Source: Synechococcus sp. LTW-R (lineage in GTDB: Bacteria > Cyanobacteriota > Cyanobacteriia > PCC-6307 > Cyanobiaceae). From it: 64,000 nucleotides of DNA. A program made the position numbers and the translations under genes. The notes below the pieces were generated by a model. It did no database searches. It was not told the origin of the DNA and saw nothing but the letters and a program-made list of their open reading frames with translations. This document shows, piece after piece, positions 38,306 to 48,715 of this stretch. How positions within the stretch are numbered: position 1 is the stretch's first letter; every line of letters begins with the position of its first letter. The stretch is taken from positions 1,178,001 through 1,242,000 of the forward strand of contig NZ_CP059060.1 in the NCBI RefSeq assembly GCF_014217875.1, in the 5' to 3' direction.

Positions 38306-40284
38306 TCAGCTCTGGTGCCATCCGCTGGTGGAACCGGCAGTAGGCCACCAGGCTCGTCGCCCGTGCAGGATCTGGACCTCTCGGGCGCTGGGGACAAACC
38401 CCAGCCAGACCGCGTCGCCGCCGCGGCCCTGCCGCAGCCAACTCCACCAGGCCTGACGATCGGGCAGCACCCACCAACGCTGCCGCCCGGCCCGCAGCGC
38501 TAGGCCTCGGCTATCGGTGCTGAGGCGACGGACGGCCAGCCCCGGACTTTGCAGCTGCTGCCCCGGCACGAGCTGATCGACCGTCGGATGGGCCAGGCCT
38601 GACCAGCAGGAGTTGGGCTCCTGGGGCAGCGGATCCAGCAACAACAACCAATCGAAGCGGGCCACCCCCAGACCCTGGGCCAATTGCGCGGCGCGGCTGC
38701 AACTGCTGGGGTCCGCCTTCAGGCTCACCAGCGCAGCCCGGCCCTGGTGCCGGAGCACCAGCCACTGGCGGGGAGCCTGGCGCACCAATAGCAGTGCATC
38801 CCGGCTCTGCTGCCAGCAGCGCAACCCCACCGCGAGGGCCAGCAGGGGCAGAGCCAACAGCCGCCAGCGGCGGCCGGCCGGAAGCAGCCAGGGCAGCAGC
38901 CCCGCCAGCAGAAGCACCACCAGGAGCAGCCCCAGCTGCCCGATTGGCAACTGGGCCAGCGGCAAGCGCGCCATGAACGCCACCAATGCCAAGAGGAGCT
39001 GGGCCAGCGGCACCAGGACCGCCGCCAGCAGACCGAGCAGGGGGGGGGCATCAGCACCGCCGTCAGGGCCATCGCCATCGCCCCCAAGGTCAGCGGCGTC
39101 AGCAGCGGCGCCGCCAGGACATTGGACAAGACCGCGTAACTCGGCACCACACCGAAGTGCAGCAACTGCAGCGGCAGGGTCCAAAGCGATGCAGCGAGGG
39201 GCACCGCCATCGCCGCCGCGGCCCAGAGGGGGAGCCAGCGCTGCAGGCGCGCCTCCAGGGGCCCGGCCGAGAGGATCAAGCCACCCGTAGCGGCCGCGCT
39301 CAGCTGAAAGCCGACATCCAACAGCCAGCTGGGGCGCAGCAGCAGCATCAGGAGCAGGCAGAGCAGCAGCACCGCCAAGGGACGGGAGCGGCGGCCACGC
39401 TCCTTGAGCACAAACGCCAGGGCTCCCATCAAGAGGGCGCGGACCACCGACGCCTGGGCACCTGCCAGCAATCCAAAGAGCCCCATCGCGCCAAAGGCGG
39501 CCGGCCAGCGGATCAGGGCTGGAGCGCGGCGAGTCAACAGCAGCACCGCACCCAGCAGCACGCTCAAGTGAAAGCCGCTGGCGGCCAGGGCATGGGAAAG
39601 GCCCGCCGCCCGAAAGGCATCTCGCAGCGCGGCCGGCAACGGCACCATCGCCTGCCCCAAGACCAGCGCGGCCAGCAGCCCGCCGGGTTCCTCCCCACCG
39701 GCAAGGCGCAGCTCCGCGGCGATGTGCCGGCGGACATCCGCCATCGGTGTCGGCGGCCGGGCGATCAGGCTCCAGCGCTCGACCTCGATCTCACTCCAGA
39801 CGCCTTTGCTAGGGAGCCGTTCCGCCGCGCCAGGCAGCAGGGGGTGCGGCCCGTGGCGCAGCCTCCTGAGACGCCCCTCCAGCTGCACCCGCCAGCCCTG
39901 CTGCAGCTCCGGGCAGTCGCGGAAGCGCAGGCGAACCCGTCCCAGGGGCACTTCCGCTAGGGCCTGACAGGCCGCGCCGATCGCCCGCGGATCCTGCAGC
40001 AGCCGCGCGTCCAGCTGAATGCGCAGCGACTGCTGGTGGGGCGGAATCCGCTGAACCGGATCCGTGGCGGAGGGCTGGGGCCGTCCCAGCCAGCCCCAAC
40101 CACCGAGCAACAGCAGGGCCAGTAGCCAGGCCAACAGCTGGAAGAGGGACCAGCGCTTCCGGCGAGCCCAGCCGCACTGCAGCAGACCCACCACCACCAC
40201 CAGGGCCAGCCGAGACGCCAGCGACAACGGCAGGACGCCAAGGGACAGGGCCGCCAAGGCCCCGCCCAAGAGCAACAACGGCAA
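38306..40284 (-). pseudogene. comEC: comEC split by a frameshift at a C9 tract (DNA-uptake channel)
   Basis: Two minus-strand frames together make one ComEC/Rec2 protein. The upstream frame (from TTG 40284) holds the OB-fold part (GRVRLRFRDCPEL) and the competence domain with HALAASGFHLSVLLGA and DVGFQLSAAATGGLIL, and loses the family pattern at VLMPPP. The pattern resumes in the second frame as PPLLGLLAAVLVPLAQ and runs to 38306 with a DNA-binding-like C-terminal part. The switch is at nine consecutive C on the minus strand (39040-39048); ten or seven C would join the frames. ComEC forms the inner-membrane channel for transforming DNA. It may be a real null allele, a phase-variable tract, or a sequencing error. 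Confidence 0.85.
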
Positions 40285-40322
40285 CCCTCACCCCAGTCCG
40301 GCTGGAGTGAGCGTTCCCTCCG

Positions 40323-41210
40323 TTAGGCCGCGACCGCCGCCTCGTTCTTGAGCAGCGGGAAGCCCAGGGCTTCGCGCTCCTCCAGCCAGGCCTCGGCGAC
40401 TTGGCGGGCGAGGTTACGGATCCGGCCAATCGTCGCGGTGCGTTCCGTCACCGAGATCACCCCGCGGGCCTCCAGCAGGTTGAAGGTGTGGCTGCACTTC
40501 AGGACGAAGTCCAGGGCCGGGGCGGGCAGCTTCTTCGCCACCAGGTCCGCGGCCTCGGCCTCATAGATCGCGAACAGCTGCTTGAGCCGCTCCGGGTTGG
40601 AGGCCTCGAAGTTGTAGGTGCATTGACCCTTCTCAAACGGCAACCAGATGTCGCCATAGGAGCGGTTGCCATCCCAGGAGAGATCCCAGATGCTCTCCAC
40701 GTCCTGGAGGTACATCGCCAGACGCTCCAGGCCGTAGGTGATCTCGATCGAGACCGGCCGGCAATCGATGCCGCCGCACTGCTGGAAGTAGGTGAACTGG
40801 GTCACCTCCATGCCATCCAGCCAGACCTCCCAGCCCACACCCCAGGCACCGAGGGTTGGGGACTCCCAGTTGTCCTCAACGAAGCGAATGTCGTGGTCCT
40901 TCGCGCGAATGCCCAGGGCCTCCAGCGACGCCAAATAGGTCTCCTGAATCGCGTCCGGACTGGGCTTGATCAGCACCTGGTACTGGAAGTAGTGCTGGGC
41001 CCGGTTCGGGTTATCGCCGTAGCGGCCATCGGTGGGCCGGCGACAGGGCTCCGGGTAGGCCACTGCCCAGGGCTCCGGCCCGATGGCCCGCAGCACCGTG
41101 TGGGGGCTCATCGTCCCGGCACCCTTCTCCGTGTCGTAGGGCTGAAGGATCAGGCAACCCCGCTCAGCCCAGAAGCGGTTCAGGGTCTGGATGATGTCCT
41201 GGAAATGCAC
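40323..41210 (-). CDS. glyQ: glycyl-tRNA synthetase alpha subunit
   Basis: Alpha chain of the alpha2beta2 bacterial GlyRS, 295 residues, charging tRNA-Gly. [51 protein letters not shown] and [18 protein letters not shown] are the class II signature blocks. glyS is not adjacent. Confidence 0.98.
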   Translation of the reverse strand: MHFQDIIQTLNRFWAERGCLILQPYDTEKGAGTMSPHTVLRAIGPEPWAVAYPEPCRRPTDGRYGDNPNRAQHYFQYQVLIKPSPDAIQETYLASLEALGIRAKDHDIRFVEDNWESPTLGAWGVGWEVWLDGMEVTQFTYFQQCGGIDCRPVSIEITYGLERLAMYLQDVESIWDLSWDGNRSYGDIWLPFEKGQCTYNFEASNPERLKQLFAIYEAEAADLVAKKLPAPALDFVLKCSHTFNLLEARGVISVTERTATIGRIRNLARQVAEAWLEEREALGFPLLKNEAAVAA

Positions 41211-41248
41211 GGATGCTCTGGACCGGGTGCGTCGTGCGGGGATTCTCG

Positions 41249-42199
41249 CTAACCGCCCGCCAGCCGAACCTCGTGCACCTGCCGCTGGGCATCAACCCGC
41301 AGCACGACATCGGCGGATCGCCCCGACACCAAGGCCGATTCCGGGATGCAGACCTGAAGACTGCGCGTCATCGTTTCGAGGTCCTGCTCAGCCAGTCCAG
41401 ACCCTGACTGTTGCTGTTGGCTCTGGTTCTGCTGACGCTTCCAGGCCATCACCGTGGAAAGTGTGGTCGGGCTCAGCTGCCAGAGACCGTCCAGGAGCCG
41501 CCAGACCTCTTGATAGGGGGCCAAGTTCCGTTCGATGACGGGTCTGTAGGCCACTTCCGCCGGAGACAGGGGCGTGAGGTCAGCGCTCAGCTCCCCATGC
41601 CGGGCCGCAGCCCAGGGCCCGGCTCCAACAAACCAGCCCTCCAGGATCAACCGGTCAGCGCTGAGCAACCGAGTGCCCGCGCGATCGCCCCGGCCCTGCC
41701 GCAGAGCCTTGTCAAACAGAGGAACCGCGCAGGTCCCCTCGTCGCGCCATTGGCGCAACGCCCGGAGCAAGAGCACGACATCGTGACTTCCCGGAATACC
41801 CCGGGGCGTCTGCCACGGGTTACCGGCCATCGCGGACTCCAGCTGCATGCCTGGGAAATAGAAGTCGTCCAAAGAGACCACCTCAACGGCCATCCCCAAG
41901 CGGGCCGCTGCCGCCTTGAGCCAGGCGCAGAGGGTGGATTTGCCGCAGCCCGGCATCGCCGCCAAACCCAGCAGGGAGCCAGGCGGGGACTGCTGCACGT
42001 GATCCAGCAGGGGCAACCCCACCGAGGCAATCCAGCGGGGATCCACCCCAACGGGCCAGGCCTCGCGGGCCAAGGACAGTCCATCGATGGCCGCCCAACG
42101 CGCCAGCCAATCGGCCACGGAGTCGTAGCCCAAGGCGCCAACCAGGGCTTCAAAACCGCGGATCTCCCGGCAGCGCTCCAGCTCATGGTTGGCCTGCAT
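41249..42199 (-). CDS. D-glycerate 3-kinase (P-loop kinase)
   Basis: A 316-residue P-loop kinase starting at ATG 42199 ([15 protein letters not shown]). It has Walker [17 protein letters not shown] near residue 80, [18 protein letters not shown], and [12 protein letters not shown], the pattern of plant/cyanobacterial glycerate kinase, which returns photorespiratory glycerate to 3-phosphoglycerate. It lies three bases after menG on the same strand. The frame open to 42625 is a shadow of menG. Confidence 0.88.
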   Translation of the reverse strand: MQANHELERCREIRGFEALVGALGYDSVADWLARWAAIDGLSLAREAWPVGVDPRWIASVGLPLLDHVQQSPPGSLLGLAAMPGCGKSTLCAWLKAAAARLGMAVEVVSLDDFYFPGMQLESAMAGNPWQTPRGIPGSHDVVLLLRALRQWRDEGTCAVPLFDKALRQGRGDRAGTRLLSADRLILEGWFVGAGPWAAARHGELSADLTPLSPAEVAYRPVIERNLAPYQEVWRLLDGLWQLSPTTLSTVMAWKRQQNQSQQQQSGSGLAEQDLETMTRSLQVCIPESALVSGRSADVVLRVDAQRQVHEVRLAGG

Positions 42200-42201
42200 C
42201 G

Positions 42202-42936
42202 TTAGGCGATCAGCTGCAACAGCCCCATCTGCCCGCCCGCCAGCAGCTGATGCTGGGCCTGGCTGAAGCCGGCATCCCGAGCCAACTGCTCTTGCTGGGG
42301 ACCGGTCGGGAAGCGCGCCAGGCTGTCCTCCAGATAGGCGTACTGGGCTTCCAGGCCTGCCCGCTTCGCCAGGGGCACCACCAGCTGCCGCAGATAGAAG
42401 CGCTGGAACTGAGCCGTCATCCCCTGGGGATCGAGGGCCCGGTTGAAATCCAGAACAGCCGCCCGCCCGCCGGGACGGAGCAAACGACGCAATTCCTGCA
42501 GCCCAGCCGCGGGATCCGCCAGGTTGCGCAGGCCGTAGGCCATCACCGCACCATCGGCCCAGCCATCGGCGAGCTCCGTGGCCTGGGCATCGGCCTGGCG
42601 GAACTCCAGCGGCAACCAGGGGCAATGGGAGGCCCGCCGCCGGGCCTGCACAAGCGGCGCCGCCGCCGCATCCAATCCAAGGACCAAACCGGCGGGCCGG
42701 ACCTTCTCCGCCAGCAGCAATGCCAAGTCGCCCGTGCCGCAGCAGAGGTCCAGCAACCGCTGCCCCGGCACCGGTTGCAGCCAGGCCACCGCCTGGCGCT
42801 TCCAGAGGCGATGCAGACCCAGGCTGAGCAGGTCATTCAGCCGGTCGTATTCGGGAGCAATCCGGTCAAACAGCTCACGGACTGCGTCGGGGTTTCCGGG
42901 CGGAATCGCAGCAGAGGGCTCAGGGCTCGGCGGCAT
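42202..42936 (-). CDS. menG: demethylphylloquinone methyltransferase (MenG/UbiE family)
   Basis: SAM-dependent C-methyltransferase for the last step of phylloquinone synthesis, the photosystem I electron carrier. 244 residues from ATG 42936 (MPPSPEPSAAIPPG): LFDRIAPEYDRLNDLLSLG, SAM-binding LDLCCGTGDLALLL, AYGLRNLADP, and PGGRAAVLDF. It overlaps the end of the upstream small membrane-protein gene by 17 bases. Confidence 0.93.
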   Translation of the reverse strand: MPPSPEPSAAIPPGNPDAVRELFDRIAPEYDRLNDLLSLGLHRLWKRQAVAWLQPVPGQRLLDLCCGTGDLALLLAEKVRPAGLVLGLDAAAAPLVQARRRASHCPWLPLEFRQADAQATELADGWADGAVMAYGLRNLADPAAGLQELRRLLRPGGRAAVLDFNRALDPQGMTAQFQRFYLRQLVVPLAKRAGLEAQYAYLEDSLARFPTGPQQEQLARDAGFSQAQHQLLAGGQMGLLQLIA

Positions 42937-43237
42937 CCCAGGGCAACGAAATCGAGTCGAGGCTGACACCTGCTGCCATCAATTTGGACTGATTGGTCTC
43001 GAGCGCCGAGAAGTAGCCCTGGGCTTCAAGTCGATCCGCAGTGGTGAAGGTCATCACCATCACCGTGGCCAAGCCGATGGCCGCCGAGCAAACCATGCAA
43101 CCGGCAAGCATCAAGGAGAATTCCTTGCGGTCACTGGCCGCCTGCATCAGCTGCAGGGCCCAAGCAACCATGGCCAGCACCACAAGCACAATGGCTCCTG
43201 CCAGCACTGGGGAGTGGCTCTGATCGAGGGCCAGCAC
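42920..43237 (-). CDS. small conserved membrane protein
   Basis: 105 residues from a GTG at 43237, with two hydrophobic helices (VLAGAIVLVVLAMVAWALQLM and MLAGCMVCSAAIGLATVMVM) and a short polar tail. No recognised family. It overlaps menG, so the pair is probably transcribed together. Confidence 0.7.
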   Translation of the reverse strand: MLALDQSHSPVLAGAIVLVVLAMVAWALQLMQAASDRKEFSLMLAGCMVCSAAIGLATVMVMTFTTADRLEAQGYFSALETNQSKLMAAGVSLDSISLPWDAAEP

Positions 43238-43276
43238 TGGTGTGGTACCGAAAACTGAGACGACTGTAACGGCGGG

Positions 43277-44068
43277 TTAAGCGGCGCGCGACCCCCGCTC
43301 GAGGGGCCGAATGGTGAGGCCACGGCCCAGCAGGTCGGTCTTGATCTCCTCCACCGTCAGCACCCCGTCATGCAGCAGCGAGGCCAGCAGGGCTGCCGAG
43401 GCGTGCCCGCCAGTCGCTGCGGCATCCAGGGCCTGGGCGATGTGGTCGATGCACCCGGCACCACCGCTGGCGATCACCGGCACATCCACCGCGTCCGCGA
43501 CCGCCCGGGTCAGGTTCAGCTCATAGCCGGCCTGGGTGCCATCGCCATCCATGGACGTCAGCAGGATCTCGCCCGCACCGAGCTCCACCACGCGCCGGGC
43601 CCACTCGACCGCATCCAGACCGGTGTTCTCACGCCCACCTTTCACATAGACGTCCCAGCCGCCCTCGCGGCGGCGGGCATCGATGGCCACGACGATGCAC
43701 TGGCAACCAAACCGTTCGGCGCCGCGGGCCACCAGTTCGGGATCGCGGACCGCCGAGGAGTTCAGGCTCACCTTGTCCGCCCCGGCCCGCAGCAATTCGG
43801 TGATGCCCTCCACCGAACTGATGCCGCCGCCGACGGTGAAGGGGATCGTGACCGCCTCGGCGGTGCGCCGCACCAGGTCCACCAAGGTGGCCCGCCCCTG
43901 GTGGCTGGCGGCAATATCCAAGAAGACCAACTCGTCGGCCCCGGAGGCGCTGTAGCGGCAGGCCAGCTCGACGGGATCGCCGGCGTCTCGCAGGCCGACG
44001 AAGTTCACCCCCTTGACCACCCGGCCATCGGCCACATCGAGGCAGGGAATGATCCGTTTGGCGACCAT
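43277..44068 (-). CDS. hisF: imidazole glycerol phosphate synthase, cyclase subunit
   Basis: TIM-barrel cyclase partner of HisH in histidine synthesis; 263 residues. [23 protein letters not shown], with the catalytic Asp in CLDV and the second in [13 protein letters not shown], plus the phosphate loops VGGGISS and IASGGAG. Normal length. Confidence 0.98.
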   Translation of the reverse strand: MVAKRIIPCLDVADGRVVKGVNFVGLRDAGDPVELACRYSASGADELVFLDIAASHQGRATLVDLVRRTAEAVTIPFTVGGGISSVEGITELLRAGADKVSLNSSAVRDPELVARGAERFGCQCIVVAIDARRREGGWDVYVKGGRENTGLDAVEWARRVVELGAGEILLTSMDGDGTQAGYELNLTRAVADAVDVPVIASGGAGCIDHIAQALDAAATGGHASAALLASLLHDGVLTVEEIKTDLLGRGLTIRPLERGSRAA

Positions 44069-44122
44069 GGGGGCAAGGCTTGCAGCGGGTTAGCCTGACG
44101 CCACTTTTTCGTCGCGCCGGAC

Positions 44123-44335
44123 ATGTCCCAGGCTGCCATCACCGTCGGCTCGAAGGTGCGGGTCACCCGGGTGCGCGATCGCATCCCCGCCGACCTGGTT
44201 TCCGCCCTCCAAAGCGATGCCACCGGCACCGTCAAGGACTTCAAGGTCACCGACGGCAAGGGCATCGGTGTGGTGGTTGAGCTGAGCAACGGCACCACCA
44301 CCTGGTTCTTCGACGACGAGATCACCGCCGCCTGA
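44123..44335 (+). CDS. DUF2862 family protein
   Basis: A 70-residue beta-rich protein (MSQAAITVGSKVRVTRVRDRIP, GTVKDFKVTDGKGIGVVVEL, TTTWFFDDEI), matching a small cyanobacteria/chloroplast-restricted family with an SH3-like look. Function unknown. It precedes chlG by 11 bases and probably shares its transcript. Confidence 0.85.
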   Translation: MSQAAITVGSKVRVTRVRDRIPADLVSALQSDATGTVKDFKVTDGKGIGVVVELSNGTTTWFFDDEITAA

Positions 44336-44346
44336 AGCCCCCGTTC

Positions 44347-45330
44347 GTGAGCGAATCCCCCAACCCCACCGCCGCCACTGGTGGCGGTGCCCGGCAGCTG
44401 CTGGGCATGAAAGGTGCCAGCGGCACCACCACCATCTGGAAGATCCGTCTTCAGTTGATGAAGCCGGTCACCTGGATTCCCTTGATCTGGGGGGTTCTAT
44501 GTGGAGCAGCGGCCTCCGGGAACTTCCACTGGACCTTCTCTGAGGTCGGCGCTTCCATCGCCTGCATGGTGATGAGTGGCCCGCTGCTGGCTGGGTTCAC
44601 CCAGACCATCAACGACTACTACGACCGCGAAATCGACGCGATCAACGAGCCCTACCGGCCGATTCCTTCTGGAGCCATTCCCCTCTGGCAGGTCAAAGCC
44701 CAGATCTGGGTCCTGCTGCTGGCTGGCCTCGGTGTGGCCTACGGCCTCGACCTCTGGGCCGGGCACGACACCCCGGTGCTCTTCCTGCTCGCCCTGGGAG
44801 GCTCGTTTGTCAGCTACATCTATTCAGCTCCCCCGCTCAAGCTCAAGCAGAACGGCTGGCTTGGGAACTACGCACTCGGGGCCAGCTACATCGCGCTGCC
44901 CTGGTGGGCGGGGCAGGCCCTCTTTGGTCACCTGACCTGGACCACCGCGATCCTGACCCTGGCCTACTCCCTGGCCGGTCTTGGCATTGCGGTGGTGAAT
45001 GACTTCAAGAGCGTTGAGGGCGACCGTGCCCTGGGCCTCCAGTCCCTCCCAGTGGCCTTTGGTACTGAGAAGGCCAGCTGGATCAGCGCCGGGATGATCG
45101 ATGTCTTCCAGCTCGCGATGGTGGCGGTTCTGATCGCCATCGGCCAACATTTCGCTGCGGTGCTGCTGGTGCTGTTGATCGTTCCTCAGATCACCTTCCA
45201 GGACATCTGGTTGCTGCGCGATCCAGTGGCCTTTGACGTCAAGTACCAGGCCAGTGCCCAGCCCTTCCTGGTGCTCGGCATGCTTGTCACCGCTCTGGCG
45301 ATTGGGCACAGCGACCTGGTGGTGATGTGA
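44347..45330 (+). CDS. chlG: chlorophyll synthase
   Basis: UbiA-type prenyltransferase that esterifies chlorophyllide with phytol or geranylgeraniol in the membrane. 327 residues, GTG start at 44347, seven to nine hydrophobic helices, the polyprenyl-diphosphate Mg motif NDYYDREIDAINEPYRPIPSG and the second Asp-rich motif NDFKSVEGDRALGLQSLP. A firm marker of an oxygenic phototroph. Its end overlaps the PBP1A gene start by four bases. Confidence 0.97.
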   Translation: MSESPNPTAATGGGARQLLGMKGASGTTTIWKIRLQLMKPVTWIPLIWGVLCGAAASGNFHWTFSEVGASIACMVMSGPLLAGFTQTINDYYDREIDAINEPYRPIPSGAIPLWQVKAQIWVLLLAGLGVAYGLDLWAGHDTPVLFLLALGGSFVSYIYSAPPLKLKQNGWLGNYALGASYIALPWWAGQALFGHLTWTTAILTLAYSLAGLGIAVVNDFKSVEGDRALGLQSLPVAFGTEKASWISAGMIDVFQLAMVAVLIAIGQHFAAVLLVLLIVPQITFQDIWLLRDPVAFDVKYQASAQPFLVLGMLVTALAIGHSDLVVM

Positions 45331-47393
45331 AGCAACGGCGCCGGCGGCAGCTGATCTCAGCCGGTCTCGTTGGAGCGGGCGCCGGTCTGGCCGTGGGGCT
45401 GACCCAGACGGTCGTCACCCGCGGCGTCGACAGCTTGCTGCCGAACGTGCGCGGCGTCAGCAGCTACAACCGCCCGGGCACCTTGACCCTGCTGGCCAGC
45501 GATGGCCAGGTCATCCAGAAGCTGGGTCCCGCGACGCGAGAGAAGCTGGTCACCGGCCAGATGCCCCTGCTGGTGCAGCGGGCCTTCATCGCGGCTGAGG
45601 ACCGGCGCTTCTACCAACACGACGGGATCGATCCCATCGGGATCAGCCGTGCGATGGTACGCAACATCTCCAGCGGCTCGGTCGAAGAGGGGGCCAGCAC
45701 GATCACCCAGCAGCTGGCCCGGACGGTCTTCCTAAGCCAGGACCGCACGATCATCCGCAAGCTCAAGGAGGCCCTGCTCGCTGGAAAGCTCGAGCGCCAA
45801 CTGAGCAAGGAACAGATCCTTCAGCAGTACCTGAACTACGTCTATCTCGGAGCAGGGGCCTACGGGGTCTCCGATGCGGCTTGGATCTACTTCTCCAAGA
45901 CCCCCTCGGAGCTGAACCTGCCGGAGGCCGCCCTGATTGCGGGCTTGCCACCGGCCCCCTCGATCTACTCGCCCCTTGTCAATCCCGATCTGGCCCTGCA
46001 GCGCCGGACCATCGTGCTGCGCCGGATGCGCGAAGCCGGCTTCATTGACGATCTGCAGTTTGCGAGCGCCAATGGCTCACCGCTGTTGCTCAAGCCGGCG
46101 GAGCCGAAGTACTTCACCAGCCGCGCGCCCTACTTCACGAGCTGGGTCGCGCAGGAACTCCCCTCGATCCTCTCTAAGGAACAGCTGGAGGTGGGCGGCC
46201 TGACGATCCGCACCAGCTTGAACATCGACTGGCAGGAGAAGGCCCAAAGCACGATCAATCGCCACACCCCAGGGGCCATGGAAGGGGCCGTGGTGTCGAT
46301 GGAGCCCGGCACGGGTCTGGTGCGCTCGATGGTGGGCGGCAAGGACTTCAACGACAGCCAGTTCAACCGCGCCTCCCAGGCGTTGCGCTCACCGGGTTCC
46401 ACCTTCAAGTTGTTCGTCTACCTCTCGGCCCTCAAGGAGGGCATGAAGCCGGAGGACAAGATCACCGACCGCAAGGTCTGCTACGGCGGCTATTGCCCGA
46501 AGAACTTCAAGGACAAGTACTTCGGCACCGTTCCGCTCTGGAAGGCCCTGCAGAACTCCCTGAACACGGTCTCTGTGAGCCTGCTGAAGCAAGTGGGCTT
46601 CGACAAGGTGATCGCCACGGCGAACAGCCTCGGGATCACCAAGGGGCTGGGTCGCTTCTACCCGCTGGGGGTGGGCGCCACCGAGCAGACCGTGCTGGAT
46701 ATGACCGCGGCCTATGCGGGTGTCTTCAACCGCGGGGTGTACATCAAGCCCACCCCGTTTGAAGAAATCCTCGGACCAGGCGGCGAACTGCTTTGGAGCC
46801 GGAGGGTCAACGGCGATCAGGGCAAGCGCGTTATCCCCAGCGACATCGCAGACGCGATGCTCTGGATGCTGCAAAAGGTCGTCAGCGGCGGCACGGGCTA
46901 CGGCGCGGTTCCCCCCGGCCGACCCGCCGCCGGCAAAACGGGCACCTCCGAAGGAGGCCGGGACCTGTGGTTCATCGGCGGCGTGCCCCAGCTCGTCACC
47001 GGCCTCTGGCTCGGCTACGACAACAACAAGGAGACCAAGAGCACCAGCTCCCGCGCCGTCATCGCGTGGTCGGAATACATGGCTCCGATCCTCAAGGAGC
47101 TGCCGGTGGAGCAGTTCCCGCCCAAGCCGGTGCTGAAGGGCAAGTTCAACCCCCTCAAGGCCCTCACCAAGAACCTCAAATTGGTGAAGCCGGAAGACGA
47201 GGAGACCCCGCTGGAGGAAACCACGGAGGAGACCACGGCACCCACAGCCCCCAGTCAGCCCAGCGTGAGTACGCCGGCTCCGGTTCGCCCCGCGAAGCGC
47301 CAAGACCCCTGCGGGAGCATGCAGACCAACCCGCGCTACGTCGACTGCCGCTTCGATCTGCTGGATCGGCGCCGCAGCACGCCGAACCCCTAG
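45327..47393 (+). CDS. penicillin-binding protein 1A (bifunctional)
   Basis: Class A PBP of 688 residues, GTG start. A membrane anchor near the N-terminus is followed by the GT51 glycosyltransferase domain (AEDRRFYQHDGIDP, GASTITQQLART, YLNYVYLGAGAYG) and the transpeptidase domain (SPGSTFKLF for SxxK, SLNTVS for SxN, KTGTSEGG for KTG). The C-terminal tail is Pro/Thr/Glu-rich. It polymerises and cross-links peptidoglycan. Its stop overlaps the convergent rsmB stop by four bases. Confidence 0.96.
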   Translation: MKQRRRRQLISAGLVGAGAGLAVGLTQTVVTRGVDSLLPNVRGVSSYNRPGTLTLLASDGQVIQKLGPATREKLVTGQMPLLVQRAFIAAEDRRFYQHDGIDPIGISRAMVRNISSGSVEEGASTITQQLARTVFLSQDRTIIRKLKEALLAGKLERQLSKEQILQQYLNYVYLGAGAYGVSDAAWIYFSKTPSELNLPEAALIAGLPPAPSIYSPLVNPDLALQRRTIVLRRMREAGFIDDLQFASANGSPLLLKPAEPKYFTSRAPYFTSWVAQELPSILSKEQLEVGGLTIRTSLNIDWQEKAQSTINRHTPGAMEGAVVSMEPGTGLVRSMVGGKDFNDSQFNRASQALRSPGSTFKLFVYLSALKEGMKPEDKITDRKVCYGGYCPKNFKDKYFGTVPLWKALQNSLNTVSVSLLKQVGFDKVIATANSLGITKGLGRFYPLGVGATEQTVLDMTAAYAGVFNRGVYIKPTPFEEILGPGGELLWSRRVNGDQGKRVIPSDIADAMLWMLQKVVSGGTGYGAVPPGRPAAGKTGTSEGGRDLWFIGGVPQLVTGLWLGYDNNKETKSTSSRAVIAWSEYMAPILKELPVEQFPPKPVLKGKFNPLKALTKNLKLVKPEDEETPLEETTEETTAPTAPSQPSVSTPAPVRPAKRQDPCGSMQTNPRYVDCRFDLLDRRRSTPNP

Positions 47394-48715
47394 GCCAGGG
47401 CGAGCCGCGCCGCGAAGAAGCCATCACCGGCCCCGGCCAGTTGTCCCGGCCAGAGCTGCCAGCTCTGCTCAAGCCGCAGCTGGTTGTGATCCTTGAGGAA
47501 CGTCTCGAGCAACTCGCCGTTCTCCTCGGGATGGACCGTGCAGGTGGCATAGACCAGGCGACCGCCGGGCTTGAGCATGGGCAGCAGCCCCTCCAGGAGC
47601 TGCCGCTGCAGGGTCACCAAGTCCGCAATGGCGCCGGGGTCGATCCGCCAGCGGGCATCGGCATGGCGCGCCAGAGTGCCCAGCCCCGAGCAGGGTGCAT
47701 CAATCAAGAGGGCATCAAATTGACCGACCAGATCCGGCGCCTCCGACGCCAAGGCGACGGCATCCCCGTAGCGGGTCTCAATGCAGCCCAGGCCCAGGCG
47801 TTCGCTGTTGCGGACCACCCGGCGCAAACGCGCCTCACCGCGGTCGAGGGCCAGCACCTGACCTTGATCGCCCATCAGTTCCGCCAGGTGCGTGCTCTTG
47901 CCCCCCGGGGCCGCGCAGGCATCGAGCACCCGCTCACCCGGCTTGGGATCGAGCAACGGCGCAATCCGCTGAGCCGATCGGTCTTGCACGCACCAGTGAC
48001 CCTCGTCGTAGCCGGGCAGATGCCGCAGATCACCGGAGCGGCCCTTGATGGTCAGGCCCGCAGCTAGGCCCTCGATCGGCTCGGCGACCACCCCCGCCGC
48101 CGCCAAGGCGGCCTGAACCGCTTCCGGGGTGGCGCGCAGGTGATTGACCCGCAGGTCCAGGGCCGGAGGGGTGTTGCAGGCCAGCGCGAAGGCTTCGGCC
48201 TGCTCGGGGCTTTGCCACTGCAGCAGGCCCGCCGCGAGCCAATCCGGCAGGGACTGGCGGATGGCCAGGGCCGCCCCGGGATCACTCGGCAAAGGCAGGG
48301 CTTCGCCGGCCTCCTGGCGGCGCAGGACGGCCCGCAACATGGCGTTGACCACCGGGGCCAGTCGGCTCAAACCGCCGCGCTTGGCGAGCTCGACTGTGGT
48401 GCTGACCGCCGCGGAGGCGGGAATGCGGTCACTGCTGAGCAGCTGATAGAGCCCCAGGTGCAACAGCCAGCGCAACTTGGGGGGCTGACGCTCCGCGGGC
48501 ACCTTACCGAGTTGATCCAACCAGGCATCCAGGAGACGCCGCTGACGGATCGCGCCGTAGGCCAGTTCCGTGGCGAGGCCCCGGTCGGGGGCAGAGAGGT
48601 CCGCGCGCCCCAGCTCCCGCTCGAGGGCGCCGTCGGCGTAGGCACCGGCCGCGACCGCCTGCAGCACCTGCCATGCGACCTGACGGGAGGCCAATCCAGG
48701 AGGGGTGCTGCTCAT
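47390..48715 (-). CDS. rsmB: 16S rRNA (cytosine-967-C5)-methyltransferase
   Basis: 441 residues from ATG 48715. The N-terminal NusB-like RNA-binding domain (ASRQVAWQVLQAV, LATELAYGAIRQRRLLD) is followed by the m5C methyltransferase domain: VLDACAAPGGKSTHLAE, LIDAPCSGLGTLARH with the Pro-Cys site, and VYATCTVHPEENGE. Its start overlaps the stop of the alkyltransferase-like gene (ATGA). Confidence 0.95.
   Translation of the reverse strand: MSSTPPGLASRQVAWQVLQAVAAGAYADGALERELGRADLSAPDRGLATELAYGAIRQRRLLDAWLDQLGKVPAERQPPKLRWLLHLGLYQLLSSDRIPASAAVSTTVELAKRGGLSRLAPVVNAMLRAVLRRQEAGEALPLPSDPGAALAIRQSLPDWLAAGLLQWQSPEQAEAFALACNTPPALDLRVNHLRATPEAVQAALAAAGVVAEPIEGLAAGLTIKGRSGDLRHLPGYDEGHWCVQDRSAQRIAPLLDPKPGERVLDACAAPGGKSTHLAELMGDQGQVLALDRGEARLRRVVRNSERLGLGCIETRYGDAVALASEAPDLVGQFDALLIDAPCSGLGTLARHADARWRIDPGAIADLVTLQRQLLEGLLPMLKPGGRLVYATCTVHPEENGELLETFLKDHNQLRLEQSWQLWPGQLAGAGDGFFAARLALA

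Noticed and set aside
46793-48067. 424-residue plus-strand frame
   Set aside because: Out-of-frame shadow of PBP1A and antisense to rsmB, both of which have complete family signatures.
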